Source: Pannonibacter sp. SL95
GTDB lineage: Bacteria > Pseudomonadota > Alphaproteobacteria > Rhizobiales > Stappiaceae
Assembly (NCBI RefSeq): GCF_026672425.1
Contig: NZ_JAPPRC010000005.1
Location: 248,001 to 312,000, forward strand
Direction: 5' to 3'
DNA: 64,000 nucleotides
Shown here: one piece after another, positions 54,409-63,328 of the stretch
Numbering within the stretch: the stretch's first letter is position 1
Layout: each line of letters starts with the position of its first letter
Position numbers and translations under genes: made by a program
Notes under the pieces: generated by a model
The model's database searches: none
Told to the model about the DNA's origin: nothing
What the model saw: the letters and a program-made list of their open reading frames with translations, nothing else

Positions 54409-55959
54409 ATGGCATCGACGTCGTCGGGAGATTGGACCGCAGGATATGTTGCGGACATTGGTTATACGCATGGATACTATTTCGAACTGAACCCGCTGCG
54501 CGCAGCTCTGGCGCTCAATTACGCAGGGCTGGCAGCACCGAGAATTGAGACTGCCTGCGAGCTTGGCTTTGGGCAGGGCGTCAGCATCAACGTTCACGCC
54601 GCAGCGAGCCAGACGGGATGGCATGGCACGGACTTCAATCCCTCGCAGGCCAGCAATGCGCTTGATCTCGGACGGGCAAGTGGCGCCGATGTCCATCTGA
54701 CGGATGAAGCGTTTGCAGACTTCTGCAATCGGCCCGACCTTCCCGACTTCGATTTCATTTCGCTGCATGGCATCTGGTCGTGGATCTCCGACGACAACCG
54801 CCAGATCATTGCGGATTTCGTTCGCCGCAAGCTGAAAGTCGGCGGTGTTTTGTATGTCAGCTACAACACCCTGCCCGGTTGGGCGAATGGCGCGCCATTG
54901 CGCCACCTGATGGCGGTTCATGCGCAACAGATGGGCTCATCGGGCGCTGGAACGAGCGCGCGCGTCGAGAGCGCCCTTGGATTTGTCGACAAGGTGCTGG
55001 CCAGCAAGCCTGCCTTTGCGGCGGCAAATCCACAGGCCGTCGAGCGCTTCAACAAGCTCAAGACCCAGAACAGAAACTACCTGGCGCATGAGTATTTCAA
55101 CCGCGATTGGCATCCAATGTATTTCGCGGACATGGCCGACTGGCTTGCCCCGTCGAAAATGTCGTTTGCGGCTTCCGCGCACCTGATCGACGCCGTTGAC
55201 AGCATCCATGTCAATGCCGAGCAGCTGAAGGTCATCCGTGAGGCAGCCGATCCGGTGTTTCGCGAAACCCTTCGGGACTTCATGGTCAACCAGCAGTTCC
55301 GACGCGACTACTGGGTCAAGGGCCCACGTACGCTGTCGGCCGTTGACAAGACGGAAGCGCTGCGGACGCATCGGATTGTGCTGACGACGCGTCGGGACGC
55401 GATCCCGATGAAAGTCACCGGTGTATTGGGGGAAGCTGAGCTGACCGCCAGTATCTACGGCCCTCTGCTCGATCTCCTGGCCGACGGCAAGGCGCGCAGC
55501 CTCGGCGAAATTGAACAGGCCTTGGCTCCCAAGGGTATTACACTTGGCCAGATCGCTCAGGCCGCATTGATCCTGACCGGTACGAACCACGCCGCGCCGG
55601 CGCAGGAACCGGCCGTGACTGCAAAGGCGCGCAAAGCCACGCAGAAGCTGAACGCCTATCTCCTGGATCGATCGCGCGGTTCGGGCGACGTCAACGTGCT
55701 GGCCTCCCCCGTCACCGGTGGCGGTGTTCACATCAATCGCTTCCAGCAACTGTTCCTGCTCGCCTATACGAAGGGACGCAAGCAGCCCGCCGAATGGGTG
55801 GAGTTCGCCTGGGCAGTGCTCAACGCACAGGGACAAAAGCTGGTCAAAGACGGCAACACCCTTGAGAGCAACGAAGACAACATCGCCGAGCTGCAGTCGT
55901 TTGCCGACTACTTCAATACCAACACCTTGCCGGTGCTCAAGGCACTCGATGTGATCTGA
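54409..55959 (+). CDS. SAM-dependent methyltransferase with C-terminal regulatory-type domain
   Basis: 516 residues. The class I methyltransferase core is at the N-terminus: IETACELGFGQGVSINVHAA at about residue 45 (motif I, ExGxGxG) and GWHGTDFNPSQASNALDLGR at about 68. FDFISLHGIWSWISDDNRQI lies at about 110 and LKVGGVLYVSYNTLPGWANG at about 142. The rest has the layout of the methyltransferase regulatory domain family (MethyTransf_Reg), including ELTASIYGPLLDLLADGKAR at about 344. The target is unknown; modification of an S-layer protein or surface sugar is an inference from its place between two SapC-type genes. ATG 54409 aligns with the start of similarity. Confidence 0.82.
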   Translation: MASTSSGDWTAGYVADIGYTHGYYFELNPLRAALALNYAGLAAPRIETACELGFGQGVSINVHAAASQTGWHGTDFNPSQASNALDLGRASGADVHLTDEAFADFCNRPDLPDFDFISLHGIWSWISDDNRQIIADFVRRKLKVGGVLYVSYNTLPGWANGAPLRHLMAVHAQQMGSSGAGTSARVESALGFVDKVLASKPAFAAANPQAVERFNKLKTQNRNYLAHEYFNRDWHPMYFADMADWLAPSKMSFAASAHLIDAVDSIHVNAEQLKVIREAADPVFRETLRDFMVNQQFRRDYWVKGPRTLSAVDKTEALRTHRIVLTTRRDAIPMKVTGVLGEAELTASIYGPLLDLLADGKARSLGEIEQALAPKGITLGQIAQAALILTGTNHAAPAQEPAVTAKARKATQKLNAYLLDRSRGSGDVNVLASPVTGGGVHINRFQQLFLLAYTKGRKQPAEWVEFAWAVLNAQGQKLVKDGNTLESNEDNIAELQSFADYFNTNTLPVLKALDVI

Positions 55960-56061
55960 GGTCAATCTCCCGCGAACCTGTCCGGGGGGCTGGACCTTCC
56001 GGACAGGATGAGTAAAGTGCGGCCTCCCGCTCGAGTTTGCAGCATGACGAGGACGCCCTAC

Positions 56062-56853
56062 ATGCCGAATTTTCACGTGATCAGCCGCGAACGTCATGGC
56101 ACCAAAGGGTGGCGTCGTCGTTCTGGCTTCGGCTTCACGGCTTCCGACACGATTGCACCGGTCGTTGGCGCCGAGCTGCCACGTGCCATGATGCACTTCC
56201 CGATCGCCCTGCTGGCGCAGGGGGACAACTACGCTCCCTATGTTCTTCTTGGGATCACGCCCGGCAAGAACCTGATCCTGGCGCAGGACAACAGCTGGAT
56301 CACGCCCTACGTGCCTGCTGTGTATCGCGGCTATCCGTTCCATCTTGCGACCATGGAAGACGGGCAACAGGTCCTCTGCTTCGATGAAATGAGCGATCAA
56401 CTGACCGAGGCGGCGGAAGGAACTGCGTTCTTCACCCCGGAAGGTGGCCCGACCGAGGATGTCTCGCGCGTGCTCAATTTCCTGATCGACCTCGACCGGA
56501 GCCGTATCCGGACAGAAAGGGCCGTGCGGGCCCTGGCCGAGAAGGGCCTGATCGTTCCCTGGGAAGCGATTGTGGAAACCAAGGCCGGTCGACAAGAGCT
56601 GTCGGGCCTCTTCAAGGTCGACGAAACCGCGCTCAACGCCTTGCCCGCTGCTGACTTTGAGGATCTGCGCCAGGCAGGCGCCCTGCCTCTGGCGTTCTGC
56701 CAGATGCTGTCCATGCAGCATCTTCAAACGCTGGCTTCGTTCTCCGACGCTCGCGCGGAAGCCGAAGCGCGGATGGCGGCGGCGGTGCAGCCGTTGATCG
56801 AGATGCCGACCACCGACAACGACAGCATCGACTGGAGCCGGTTCGGCATCTGA
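56062..56853 (+). CDS. SapC family protein
   Basis: 263 residues, no signal peptide. The core HFPIALLAQGDNYAPYVLLG at about residue 47 and YVPAVYRGYPFHLATMEDGQ at about 85 are hallmark SapC sequences. VLCFDEMSDQLTEAAEGTAF follows, with C-terminal LAFCQMLSMQHLQTLASFSD at about 213. The start at 56062 has GAGGA 8 nt upstream; in-frame starts at 56008 and 56044 are possible. The family is named after a gene in the Campylobacter fetus S-layer export operon. Its presence here supports the S-layer reading of the locus, but its activity is not known. Confidence 0.88.
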   Translation: MPNFHVISRERHGTKGWRRRSGFGFTASDTIAPVVGAELPRAMMHFPIALLAQGDNYAPYVLLGITPGKNLILAQDNSWITPYVPAVYRGYPFHLATMEDGQQVLCFDEMSDQLTEAAEGTAFFTPEGGPTEDVSRVLNFLIDLDRSRIRTERAVRALAEKGLIVPWEAIVETKAGRQELSGLFKVDETALNALPAADFEDLRQAGALPLAFCQMLSMQHLQTLASFSDARAEAEARMAAAVQPLIEMPTTDNDSIDWSRFGI

Positions 56854-56893
56854 TCCTTGCCCGCCGATTCTGCCTGTCGCAGGAGATCCGTCC

Positions 56894-57415
56894 ATGGCCA
56901 CCGAGGCCCTCGCGCTGACACGCCTGACCACTGACTATATGGTCGAAGAGGATCGGCTGTGCCTGCGCGGTGAAAGCGAAGCGGGACAGCGGGTGACGGT
57001 CTGGCTCACGGCCCGGATGATGCGGGTGCTTGTGCCGAGGCTTGTTGCGTGGCTTGAGGGGCAGACGGCCGGACAGCCGATGGCTGACCTGCGCCAGACC
57101 ATGGCGCAGGAATCCGCTGTTGCCTCCCACGAAGCCCAGGCGCCCGTTGCCCCGACCTCGCCGGCGGATGCCTTTCTGACGCGGAGCATCGACATCGTCA
57201 CCGCAGAAGACGCGATGCGGCTGGTGTTCAAGGACGGCGAAGGCGACGAGGCGCGGAAGGTTCAGGTGCCATTCCTGGCAACCGAACTGCGGCAGTGGCT
57301 GGCCATTGTCCTTGCAGCCTATGAAACCGCCGGCTGGTCCATGACCGTTTGGCCAGAGTGGATGCTCGAAGTCCGCAGACCGCAGGCCAGCGGCCAAAGG
57401 ATCAATCTACACTGA
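56894..57415 (+). CDS. Unknown protein of the S-layer locus
   Basis: 173 residues; family not recognised. Two conserved-looking halves (residues 1-65, with RVTVWLTARMMRVLVPRLVA, and 100-160, with VPFLATELRQWLAIVLAAYE and WSMTVWPEWMLEVR) are joined by an alanine/proline-rich linker (AQAPVAPTSPADAF). No signal peptide or membrane segment, so probably cytoplasmic. It has a good ribosome site (AGGAGA) and lies about 40 bp after sapC, so it is likely co-transcribed and may belong to the same functional unit. Confidence 0.7.
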   Translation: MATEALALTRLTTDYMVEEDRLCLRGESEAGQRVTVWLTARMMRVLVPRLVAWLEGQTAGQPMADLRQTMAQESAVASHEAQAPVAPTSPADAFLTRSIDIVTAEDAMRLVFKDGEGDEARKVQVPFLATELRQWLAIVLAAYETAGWSMTVWPEWMLEVRRPQASGQRINLH

Positions 57416-57516
57416 CGCGCCGGGGAGCGCCGCCGTACACTTCCCCATGACAGCGCCAGACAGGCTGACTATAACGCCTCTGGACGGATCAACTGCGACG
57501 GGACAAGCCGACCTTC

Positions 57517-58530
57517 ATGCGCACAGAGGCAAGCCTCACTGGACGGGTGCTGGTGACGGGGGCCGGTGGCTTTGCCGCCCGGCATCTGTTGCCCCGCCTT
57601 GCCGGGATGCTCGATCCGGCAGCCGGACATGTCGCCGTGTTCGGCCCCGCGGGCAGTGACCAGCTGCGCGCCGTGCCGCAGGGCTTTGCCGCGTGCGCCT
57701 GTGATCTTGCCAGCGCCGGTGCGATCGACTCGATCATCGAAGAGACACGGCCGGATCACATCATCCACCTTGCAGCACAATCCTCTGTCGCCGTCTCGCT
57801 GTCTGCTGGCGCTTCGCGGACATGGGCTGTCAATTTCGACGGCACTGCCCGGCTGGCGGAGGCCATCGCGCGGCATGTTCCAGATGCGACCCTGCTGTTT
57901 GCCTCGACGGTCGAGGTCTATGGCCTGGCGTTCCGGAGCGGGCGGCTTGACGAGGCCTCCGCGACCGCGCCGCAGAACCCCTATGCAAGATCAAAACGGG
58001 CGGCCGAGGACATGCTCCTCGACACGCTGCCCTCCAGCGTGCGGCTGATCATTGCCCGGATGACCAATCACAGCGGCGCAGGCCAGGCGGCGCAGTTCGT
58101 GCTTCCGTCCTTTGCCCGGCAGATCGCGCGGATTGAAGCAGGGCTAGAACCGCCCGTGCTCCATGTGGGCAACCTCGACGCCGAGCGGGATTTCCTGCAT
58201 GTGGACGATGTGATCGACGCGGAAGTGGCGCTGCTGTCGCGTGCAGGTGATCTGGCGCACCGGGTCTACTCCATCGCCAGCGGCCAGCCGGTCCCCATCC
58301 GCGCCGTTCTGGACCGGATGCTGGCACAGACCAGCGCCGCAATTGATGTTCAACTCGACCCGGCGCGGCTCAGACCGTCCGACATTCCGAGGGTCGATAT
58401 CGATCCCGGGCGCCTGATATCGGAAACCGGCTGGCGCCCTACCCGCTCGCTTGACCAGCTGGTCGCGGACATTCTCGAAGACCAGCGCCGCCAGACCGGC
58501 GGGCTTGCCGACTTCAGCACAGGAACCTGA
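57517..58530 (+). CDS. rmd: GDP-6-deoxy-D-lyxo-4-hexulose (GDP-4-keto-6-deoxymannose) reductase-like enzyme
   Basis: Extended SDR of 337 residues resembling Rmd, which makes GDP-D-rhamnose. Rossmann VLVTGAGGFAARHLLPRLAG stands at about residue 11. The active site has LLFASTVEVYGLAF at about 127 and NPYARSKRAAEDML (YxxxK) at about 152. The Rmd-like features are RMTNHSGAGQAAQFVLPSFA at about 178, LHVGNLDAERDFLHVDDVID at about 212 and RLRPSDIPRVDIDPGRLISE at about 286. The paired dehydratase Gmd is not in the window; GDP-mannose would come from manC at 39125. The symbol is a tentative assignment. Followed directly by a GT4 gene. Confidence 0.75.
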   Translation: MRTEASLTGRVLVTGAGGFAARHLLPRLAGMLDPAAGHVAVFGPAGSDQLRAVPQGFAACACDLASAGAIDSIIEETRPDHIIHLAAQSSVAVSLSAGASRTWAVNFDGTARLAEAIARHVPDATLLFASTVEVYGLAFRSGRLDEASATAPQNPYARSKRAAEDMLLDTLPSSVRLIIARMTNHSGAGQAAQFVLPSFARQIARIEAGLEPPVLHVGNLDAERDFLHVDDVIDAEVALLSRAGDLAHRVYSIASGQPVPIRAVLDRMLAQTSAAIDVQLDPARLRPSDIPRVDIDPGRLISETGWRPTRSLDQLVADILEDQRRQTGGLADFSTGT

Positions 58531-58531
58531 C

Positions 58532-59845
58532 ATGGACATGGCCACAGTCAACGGCAGCAAGGGCCGGATCCTCTTTGACACCTACAACATTGTGCTGCCC
58601 AAGGGCACGGGTGTCGCGACCTATGCCCGTGCCCTCATCCGCACGGCAACCCAGCTCGGCTATCAGAGCGAACTGATCTATGACTATCAGGGCGACATTC
58701 CGAAAAACCTGGAACTGGCCAAGGCGATCCTGTTCGAGGACAAGGAAAAGCGCCTGACCAAGCTTGACCATGTGCGCAACATGATCGAGGCTTGGTCCAA
58801 TCCCTGGAAAAGCGCCAAGGCAATCAAGCTGCCGGATTCGAGCTTCCTGTTCGAGGAGCCGATCCGCGCGCGGATGATGCATACCGATCATCGCTACATC
58901 GCCCGCAATCTTTATTCGATCGGTGGCCGCTACTTCTCCGCCCATGGCAAGTTGTATCCGATCAGCTTCGACAGCAAACCTGACGCGGCCCACTTCACCT
59001 TCCAGCTGCCGGCCAAGGTGAAGGGCGCCGCCAACCTCTATACGCTGCATGACCTTGTGCCGCTGATCATGCCCTACGCGACGATGGAGAACCGCAAGAA
59101 CTCCTATGCGCTGCTGAAGGAGATCGGACGCACGGCGGATCATATCGTCACCGTGTCGGAGCATTCCCGCCAGGACATCATCAAGGTGCTCGGCGTTCCG
59201 GAAAACCGCGTCACCAACACCTATCAGGCGATCGATCTGCCCAAGAGCGCCATCGACAAGCCGCGCGCCCATGTCGAGGACGAGGTGACGGGTATCTTCA
59301 ATCTGGATCCGGATGGCTATTTCCTGTTCTTCGGGGCGATCGAGCCGAAGAAGAACGTGCGCCGGCTGATCGAGGCCTATCTGTCGTCACGCGTTCGGCG
59401 GCCGCTGGTCATCGTCTCGTCGGGCGGCTGGCTGAACAAGGTCGAGCTGCAGCTGATCGCCGACAACCCGCGCCGGGCGGACAACACCGGCATCGCGCAT
59501 GTGGGCTACCTGCCCTATGAGTTCCTGGTCAGCCTGATCAAGGGCGCAAGGGCCGTGACGTTCCCCTCGCTCTACGAGGGCTTTGGCCTGCCCGTGCTGG
59601 AAGCAATGGCGCTGGGTACGCCGGTTCTGACCTCCAACACGTCGTCGCTGGTCGAGGTGGCAGGCGATGCGGCCGTGACGGTGGATCCGATCAGCGTGGA
59701 AAGCATTCGCGACGGACTGCGCAAGCTCGACGCCGATGATGACCTGCGCAAGGAGCTGCGCCAACGTGGTCTGGCCCAGGCGCAGAAATTCTCTGCTGAT
59801 GCCTACCGGGAACGGCTTTCGAGCCTTTACGGCCAGGTCCTGTAA
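58532..59845 (+). CDS. Glycosyltransferase family 4
   Basis: 437 residues, GT-B fold. The N-domain has ILFDTYNIVLPKGTGVATYA with a glycine loop at about residue 11. The C-domain has YFLFFGAIEPKKNVRRLIEA at about 263, IAHVGYLPYEFLVSLIKGAR at about 320 and FPSLYEGFGLPVLEAMALGT at about 345, the E-x7-E donor site. It is preceded by the Rmd-like gene with 1 nt between, so it probably transfers the sugar made there, possibly D-rhamnose, to a surface glycan. ATG 58532 was chosen because the longer open frame is only an antisense-like extension into rmd. Confidence 0.86.
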   Translation: MDMATVNGSKGRILFDTYNIVLPKGTGVATYARALIRTATQLGYQSELIYDYQGDIPKNLELAKAILFEDKEKRLTKLDHVRNMIEAWSNPWKSAKAIKLPDSSFLFEEPIRARMMHTDHRYIARNLYSIGGRYFSAHGKLYPISFDSKPDAAHFTFQLPAKVKGAANLYTLHDLVPLIMPYATMENRKNSYALLKEIGRTADHIVTVSEHSRQDIIKVLGVPENRVTNTYQAIDLPKSAIDKPRAHVEDEVTGIFNLDPDGYFLFFGAIEPKKNVRRLIEAYLSSRVRRPLVIVSSGGWLNKVELQLIADNPRRADNTGIAHVGYLPYEFLVSLIKGARAVTFPSLYEGFGLPVLEAMALGTPVLTSNTSSLVEVAGDAAVTVDPISVESIRDGLRKLDADDDLRKELRQRGLAQAQKFSADAYRERLSSLYGQVL

Positions 59846-59876
59846 GTCGGCGCGCGGCGCCGCGCCAAAGCGAAAG

Positions 59877-59909
59877 AAAAAAGGCCCGGACCATTGGTCC
59901 GGGCCTTTT
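59877..59909. terminator. Bidirectional terminator between GT4 and secretion genes
   Basis: A near-perfect hairpin AAAAGGCCCGGACC / GGTCCGGGCCTTTT with A-runs on the left and T-runs on the right serves both convergent transcripts. Confidence 0.92.
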
Positions 59910-59931
59910 GCATTTGTCGCGACTGCGGGGC

Positions 59932-61239
59932 TTATTCTTCCCGCATGCTGTTGCGCACGGCATCGCGCAGCGGCGAGATCAGGTACTCGGCCATGGTGCG
60001 CTCACCCGTCGGAACCACGACTTCCGCCGGCATGCCAGGGGCGAGCTTTGACAGCATTTCTTCCGGGATGCTGGCTTCCGGAACGATCACTCGCGCCAGA
60101 TAGAACGGCTCGGCATTGGTGCCGCGACGCTCGATGACGTCCGGCGAGATGTATTCGACTTCGCCGAACAGGGTCGGCAGATAGCGGTTGGCAAAGGCCG
60201 AGAGCTTTACCTCGGCCTTGAGGCCAGCGTGGATGGAGTCGATGTCCAGCGGGCGAACCTGGGCATTGATGACGATCCGATCATTGCTCGGAACGATTTC
60301 CATCATCGGATCACCCGGACGAATGACACCGCCAATGGTGTGAACTGCAAGGTTCTGCACCACGCCGTCTTCTTCGGACCGGATGTCGGTGCGCTCGAGA
60401 ATATCGGCTGCCACCACATTGCGTTCTTCGAGATCCGAGACCTGCTGGCGCACTTCCTTCAGTTCGGTCGCGGCGCGTTCAGCGAAGCTCTGGCGGATGC
60501 GGACGATTTCCAGCTGGGTCTCACCGATGCCCTCGTTGACACGGGCGATTTCGGTGATCAGGCGGCCGTAGGAGCCTTCGAGCTGGGCGGCTTCACGCTG
60601 GAACGCCGAAAGGCGGTTGGCAGAGACGACGCCCTTGCCTTCACCATCCTTGAGGCGGCCAACTTCGTCCTCGATCAGCCGGACTTCCGTCTTGGCGGAA
60701 TCGCGCTGCAGTTCCAGACCGGCGGCCTGCTGCTTCAGCTGTTCGATCTTGGACTCAAGGATCTTGATCTGGCTGTTGCGCACCGAAACGCGGTCCGTGA
60801 ACAGGTTGCGCTGGCCCTGCAGGGCGAACTTCACGCGCGGATCATCGGAGGCGAGTAGGTCTTCCGGGAACGACACTTCGTCTGCATTGGAACGCTCCGC
60901 CAGAAGACGGGCCTCCTCGGCACGGGAGATTTCCAGACGGGTGCGGATCATCGAAACGTTGGCCTGCGCCTGGACCGGGCTGAGGCGAACGAGGACCTGA
61001 TCCTTCTTCACCCGGTCGCCGTCCTTGACGAGAATTTCACGAACGATGCCACCTTCAAGATGCTGGACGACCTTGCGCGAGCTTTCGACCGAGAGCACGC
61101 CATGGGCGATAATGGCGCTGTCGAGCGGAGCCGTCATGGCCCAGCCGCCGAAGGCGCCGAAGGACATCAGGATGGTAAGATAGCCGGCGATCACGAAGGG
61201 CCGGGTGCTGAACTTCTTGTCGATCTTGTCGTCTGCCAT
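59932..61239 (-). CDS. Type I secretion membrane-fusion protein (HlyD/PrtE/RsaE family)
   Basis: Periplasmic adaptor of 435 residues linking the ABC exporter to an outer-membrane channel. A single TM (FVIAGYLTILMSFGAFGGWA) stands at about residue 14. The first lipoyl half, GVLSVESSRKVVQHLEGGIV with REILVKDGDRVKKDQVLVRL, lies at about 48-85. Long coiled coils include KILESKIEQLKQQAAGLELQ at about 150. The second lipoyl half and the HlyD-type C-terminus (LAPGMPAEVVVPTGERTMAE) end with SPLRDAVRNSMREE. Start 61239 (MADDKIDKKFSTRPF) is preferred to upstream in-frame codons, which add arginine-rich sequence. It lies 91 bp after the ABC gene in one operon. The outer-membrane partner is absent from the window. 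Confidence 0.93.
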   Translation of the reverse strand: MADDKIDKKFSTRPFVIAGYLTILMSFGAFGGWAMTAPLDSAIIAHGVLSVESSRKVVQHLEGGIVREILVKDGDRVKKDQVLVRLSPVQAQANVSMIRTRLEISRAEEARLLAERSNADEVSFPEDLLASDDPRVKFALQGQRNLFTDRVSVRNSQIKILESKIEQLKQQAAGLELQRDSAKTEVRLIEDEVGRLKDGEGKGVVSANRLSAFQREAAQLEGSYGRLITEIARVNEGIGETQLEIVRIRQSFAERAATELKEVRQQVSDLEERNVVAADILERTDIRSEEDGVVQNLAVHTIGGVIRPGDPMMEIVPSNDRIVINAQVRPLDIDSIHAGLKAEVKLSAFANRYLPTLFGEVEYISPDVIERRGTNAEPFYLARVIVPEASIPEEMLSKLAPGMPAEVVVPTGERTMAEYLISPLRDAVRNSMREE

Positions 61240-61330
61240 GGGTCTTCCATTCCTTCCCCGGCGACGCGGTCGCGCGCCGACGGCGGGGGGAGCGATGCAG
61301 GCGATGCCCCGTGGCAACGCCTGCGTTCTG

Positions 61331-63034
61331 TCAGGCTGCGCCCTGGGCGCGCGGGTCAACCACCTTGGGCTTCACGCCCGGGCCCATCAGTTGAGCCGTC
61401 GGGCCGAAAGCCTGCACCTTGCCATTGTTGAGGACCAGCACCTTCTCGGACAGGGCCAGAAGATTGGCCTTGTGGCTGACGAAAATGACAGTCGAGTCGT
61501 TTTCCTTGAGCGAACGGATCGCCTGCATCAGCGCCTCTTCACCATCGGTGTCGAGGTTGGAATTCGGCTCATCAAGCACGACCAGTTTCGGCTGACCGAA
61601 CAGGGCGCGGGCAAGGCCAATGCGCTGGCGCTGACCACCGGAGAGGTGACGGCCACCGTCGCCGATCTGGGTGTCGTAGCCGTCCTTCAGGTTCAGGATC
61701 ATGTCATGCACGCCGGCCATCTTGGCTGCAGCCACGACTTCGTCATCCATGCCGGTCTTGAAGCGCGCAATGTTCTCGGCAATCGAACCGGAGAACAGCT
61801 CGACGTCCTGCGGCAGATAGCCAATGTAATCCGCGAGCTTTTCCGGGTCCCAGTGCTGCAGCTCGGCACCGTCGATGCGCACGGCACCGGCCAGCGGCGT
61901 CCAGACGCCCACGAGGTGACGCACCAGCGACGACTTGCCAGCGCCCGAGGGGCCGATGACGGCGAGGATCTCGCCAGCTTCCAGCGCAAAGGTCACGCCG
62001 GTCAGAACCTGGTTGCGGGTACCCGGGATCAGCGAGACAAGGCCCTCGACGGCCAGGGCACCCGAGGGAGCCGGCAGATCGGTCTTGTCGGAGTCATCGG
62101 GGAATTGTTCGAACAGACGGGTCAGGCGCGCATAGGCGGTGCGGGCTCCGACGACCTGCTTCCAGTGGCCGACAGCCATTTCAACCGGCTGCAGCGCGCG
62201 GCCCATCATGATCGAAGCCGCGATCATGATGCCCGGCGATACCTGGCCTTCCAGAACCAGATAGGCACCGGCACCAAGGATGAAGACCTGCAGCACCATG
62301 CGGACGAACTTGGAAGCGGTCATCACGACGCCGGCGCGGTCGCTGGCCTTGGCCTGCAGCACCAGCATGTCGCGGTGGCGGTCGTTCCAGCGGTCGCGAA
62401 GCGCGCCTTCCATGCCCAGCGCACGGATGACTTCGGCGTTCTGCAGCGAGCTGGTGGCGAAGTGATTGGCGGTCTGCGAGGCAATGCCGGCATCGCGCAG
62501 CGCGTTGTGGGTCAGGATCTCGTTGGCGAGGGCCAGAACGAAGATCGCCACCGCGCCGCCAAGCGACACATATCCAAGCAGCGGATCGAAGACGAAGCAG
62601 ACGACCAGGAAGATCGGCACCCAGGGCGCGTCAAGCAGCGCAAGAAGGCCGTTGCCAGTGAGAAACTCACGCAGCTTGTCGATGTCGCCCAGCGCGTACT
62701 GGGTGTTCTGGCCCGGGTTGGCAAGCGTGCCCTTCAGCACCCGGTTGAACAGCGGGCTCGCCAGCAGTTCATCGAACTGCATGCCGGCGCGCACCAACAT
62801 GCGCGAGCGTACATATTCAAGCACGCCATAGACCACCAGCATGCCGCAGGCGATCAGCGTCAGCATCAGCAGCGTCGTCTCGTTCCGGCTCTGCAGCACG
62901 CGGTCATAGACCTGCAGCATGTAGAGCGGGCCGATGAACATCAGCAGGTTGATGAAGAAACTGAATACGACGGTGGTTCCGATGATGGTCCGGAACTTCG
63001 CCAATGCGATCCCGAGGGGCGTCCGCTTCTTCAT
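61331..63034 (-). CDS. Type I secretion ABC exporter (PrtD/RsaD family)
   Basis: ATP-driven exporter of 567 residues for C-terminally signalled proteins. The membrane domain has about six TM segments (FSFFINLLMFIGPLYMLQVY at about residue 24, LALLDAPWVPIFLVVCFVFD at about 131). The nucleotide domain has Walker A VIGPSGAGKSSLVRHLVG at about 353, the Q-loop in YIGYLPQDVELFSGSIAEN, signature HLSGGQRQRIGLARALFG at about 463 and Walker B KLVVLDEPNSNLD. No C39 peptidase domain is present, so it is not a bacteriocin-type exporter. A small hairpin (63062-63083) lies in its leader. It is the natural transporter for the three RsaA-like proteins. Confidence 0.94.
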   Translation of the reverse strand: MKKRTPLGIALAKFRTIIGTTVVFSFFINLLMFIGPLYMLQVYDRVLQSRNETTLLMLTLIACGMLVVYGVLEYVRSRMLVRAGMQFDELLASPLFNRVLKGTLANPGQNTQYALGDIDKLREFLTGNGLLALLDAPWVPIFLVVCFVFDPLLGYVSLGGAVAIFVLALANEILTHNALRDAGIASQTANHFATSSLQNAEVIRALGMEGALRDRWNDRHRDMLVLQAKASDRAGVVMTASKFVRMVLQVFILGAGAYLVLEGQVSPGIMIAASIMMGRALQPVEMAVGHWKQVVGARTAYARLTRLFEQFPDDSDKTDLPAPSGALAVEGLVSLIPGTRNQVLTGVTFALEAGEILAVIGPSGAGKSSLVRHLVGVWTPLAGAVRIDGAELQHWDPEKLADYIGYLPQDVELFSGSIAENIARFKTGMDDEVVAAAKMAGVHDMILNLKDGYDTQIGDGGRHLSGGQRQRIGLARALFGQPKLVVLDEPNSNLDTDGEEALMQAIRSLKENDSTVIFVSHKANLLALSEKVLVLNNGKVQAFGPTAQLMGPGVKPKVVDPRAQGAA

Positions 63035-63328
63035 CTAACCTGTTCTTCCTCTCAATGCAGTCCGGGCGCAACACCGCGCCCGGTCATGTCCCAGACACGA
63101 CGCCAATCGGACATCCGCATGTCAAACGGATGGGGCCTGCGAACCGACAGTCAGTCGCGGCACATAGCGACGAGTTGAGACAGTTTTGTGTCCGGCAAAT
63201 GGCAATTCACCGGCTCATCACAATCCCAAGCCCTCCGTATACACCCGCAATAGCCAAAGCGCAAAATTACAAGCTCGCCCTGACCGGCAATTCCCGGGTG
63301 GATTTCGGCGCAGTGTTGCCGTTTCGTT
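63035..63328. other. Leader region of the secretion operon
   Basis: About 294 bases between the exporter start and the 3' end of the HutD-like gene. An 8-bp hairpin CCGGGCGC / GCGCCCGG at 63062-63083 lies in the exporter's 5' leader. No promoter boxes assigned. Confidence 0.4.
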
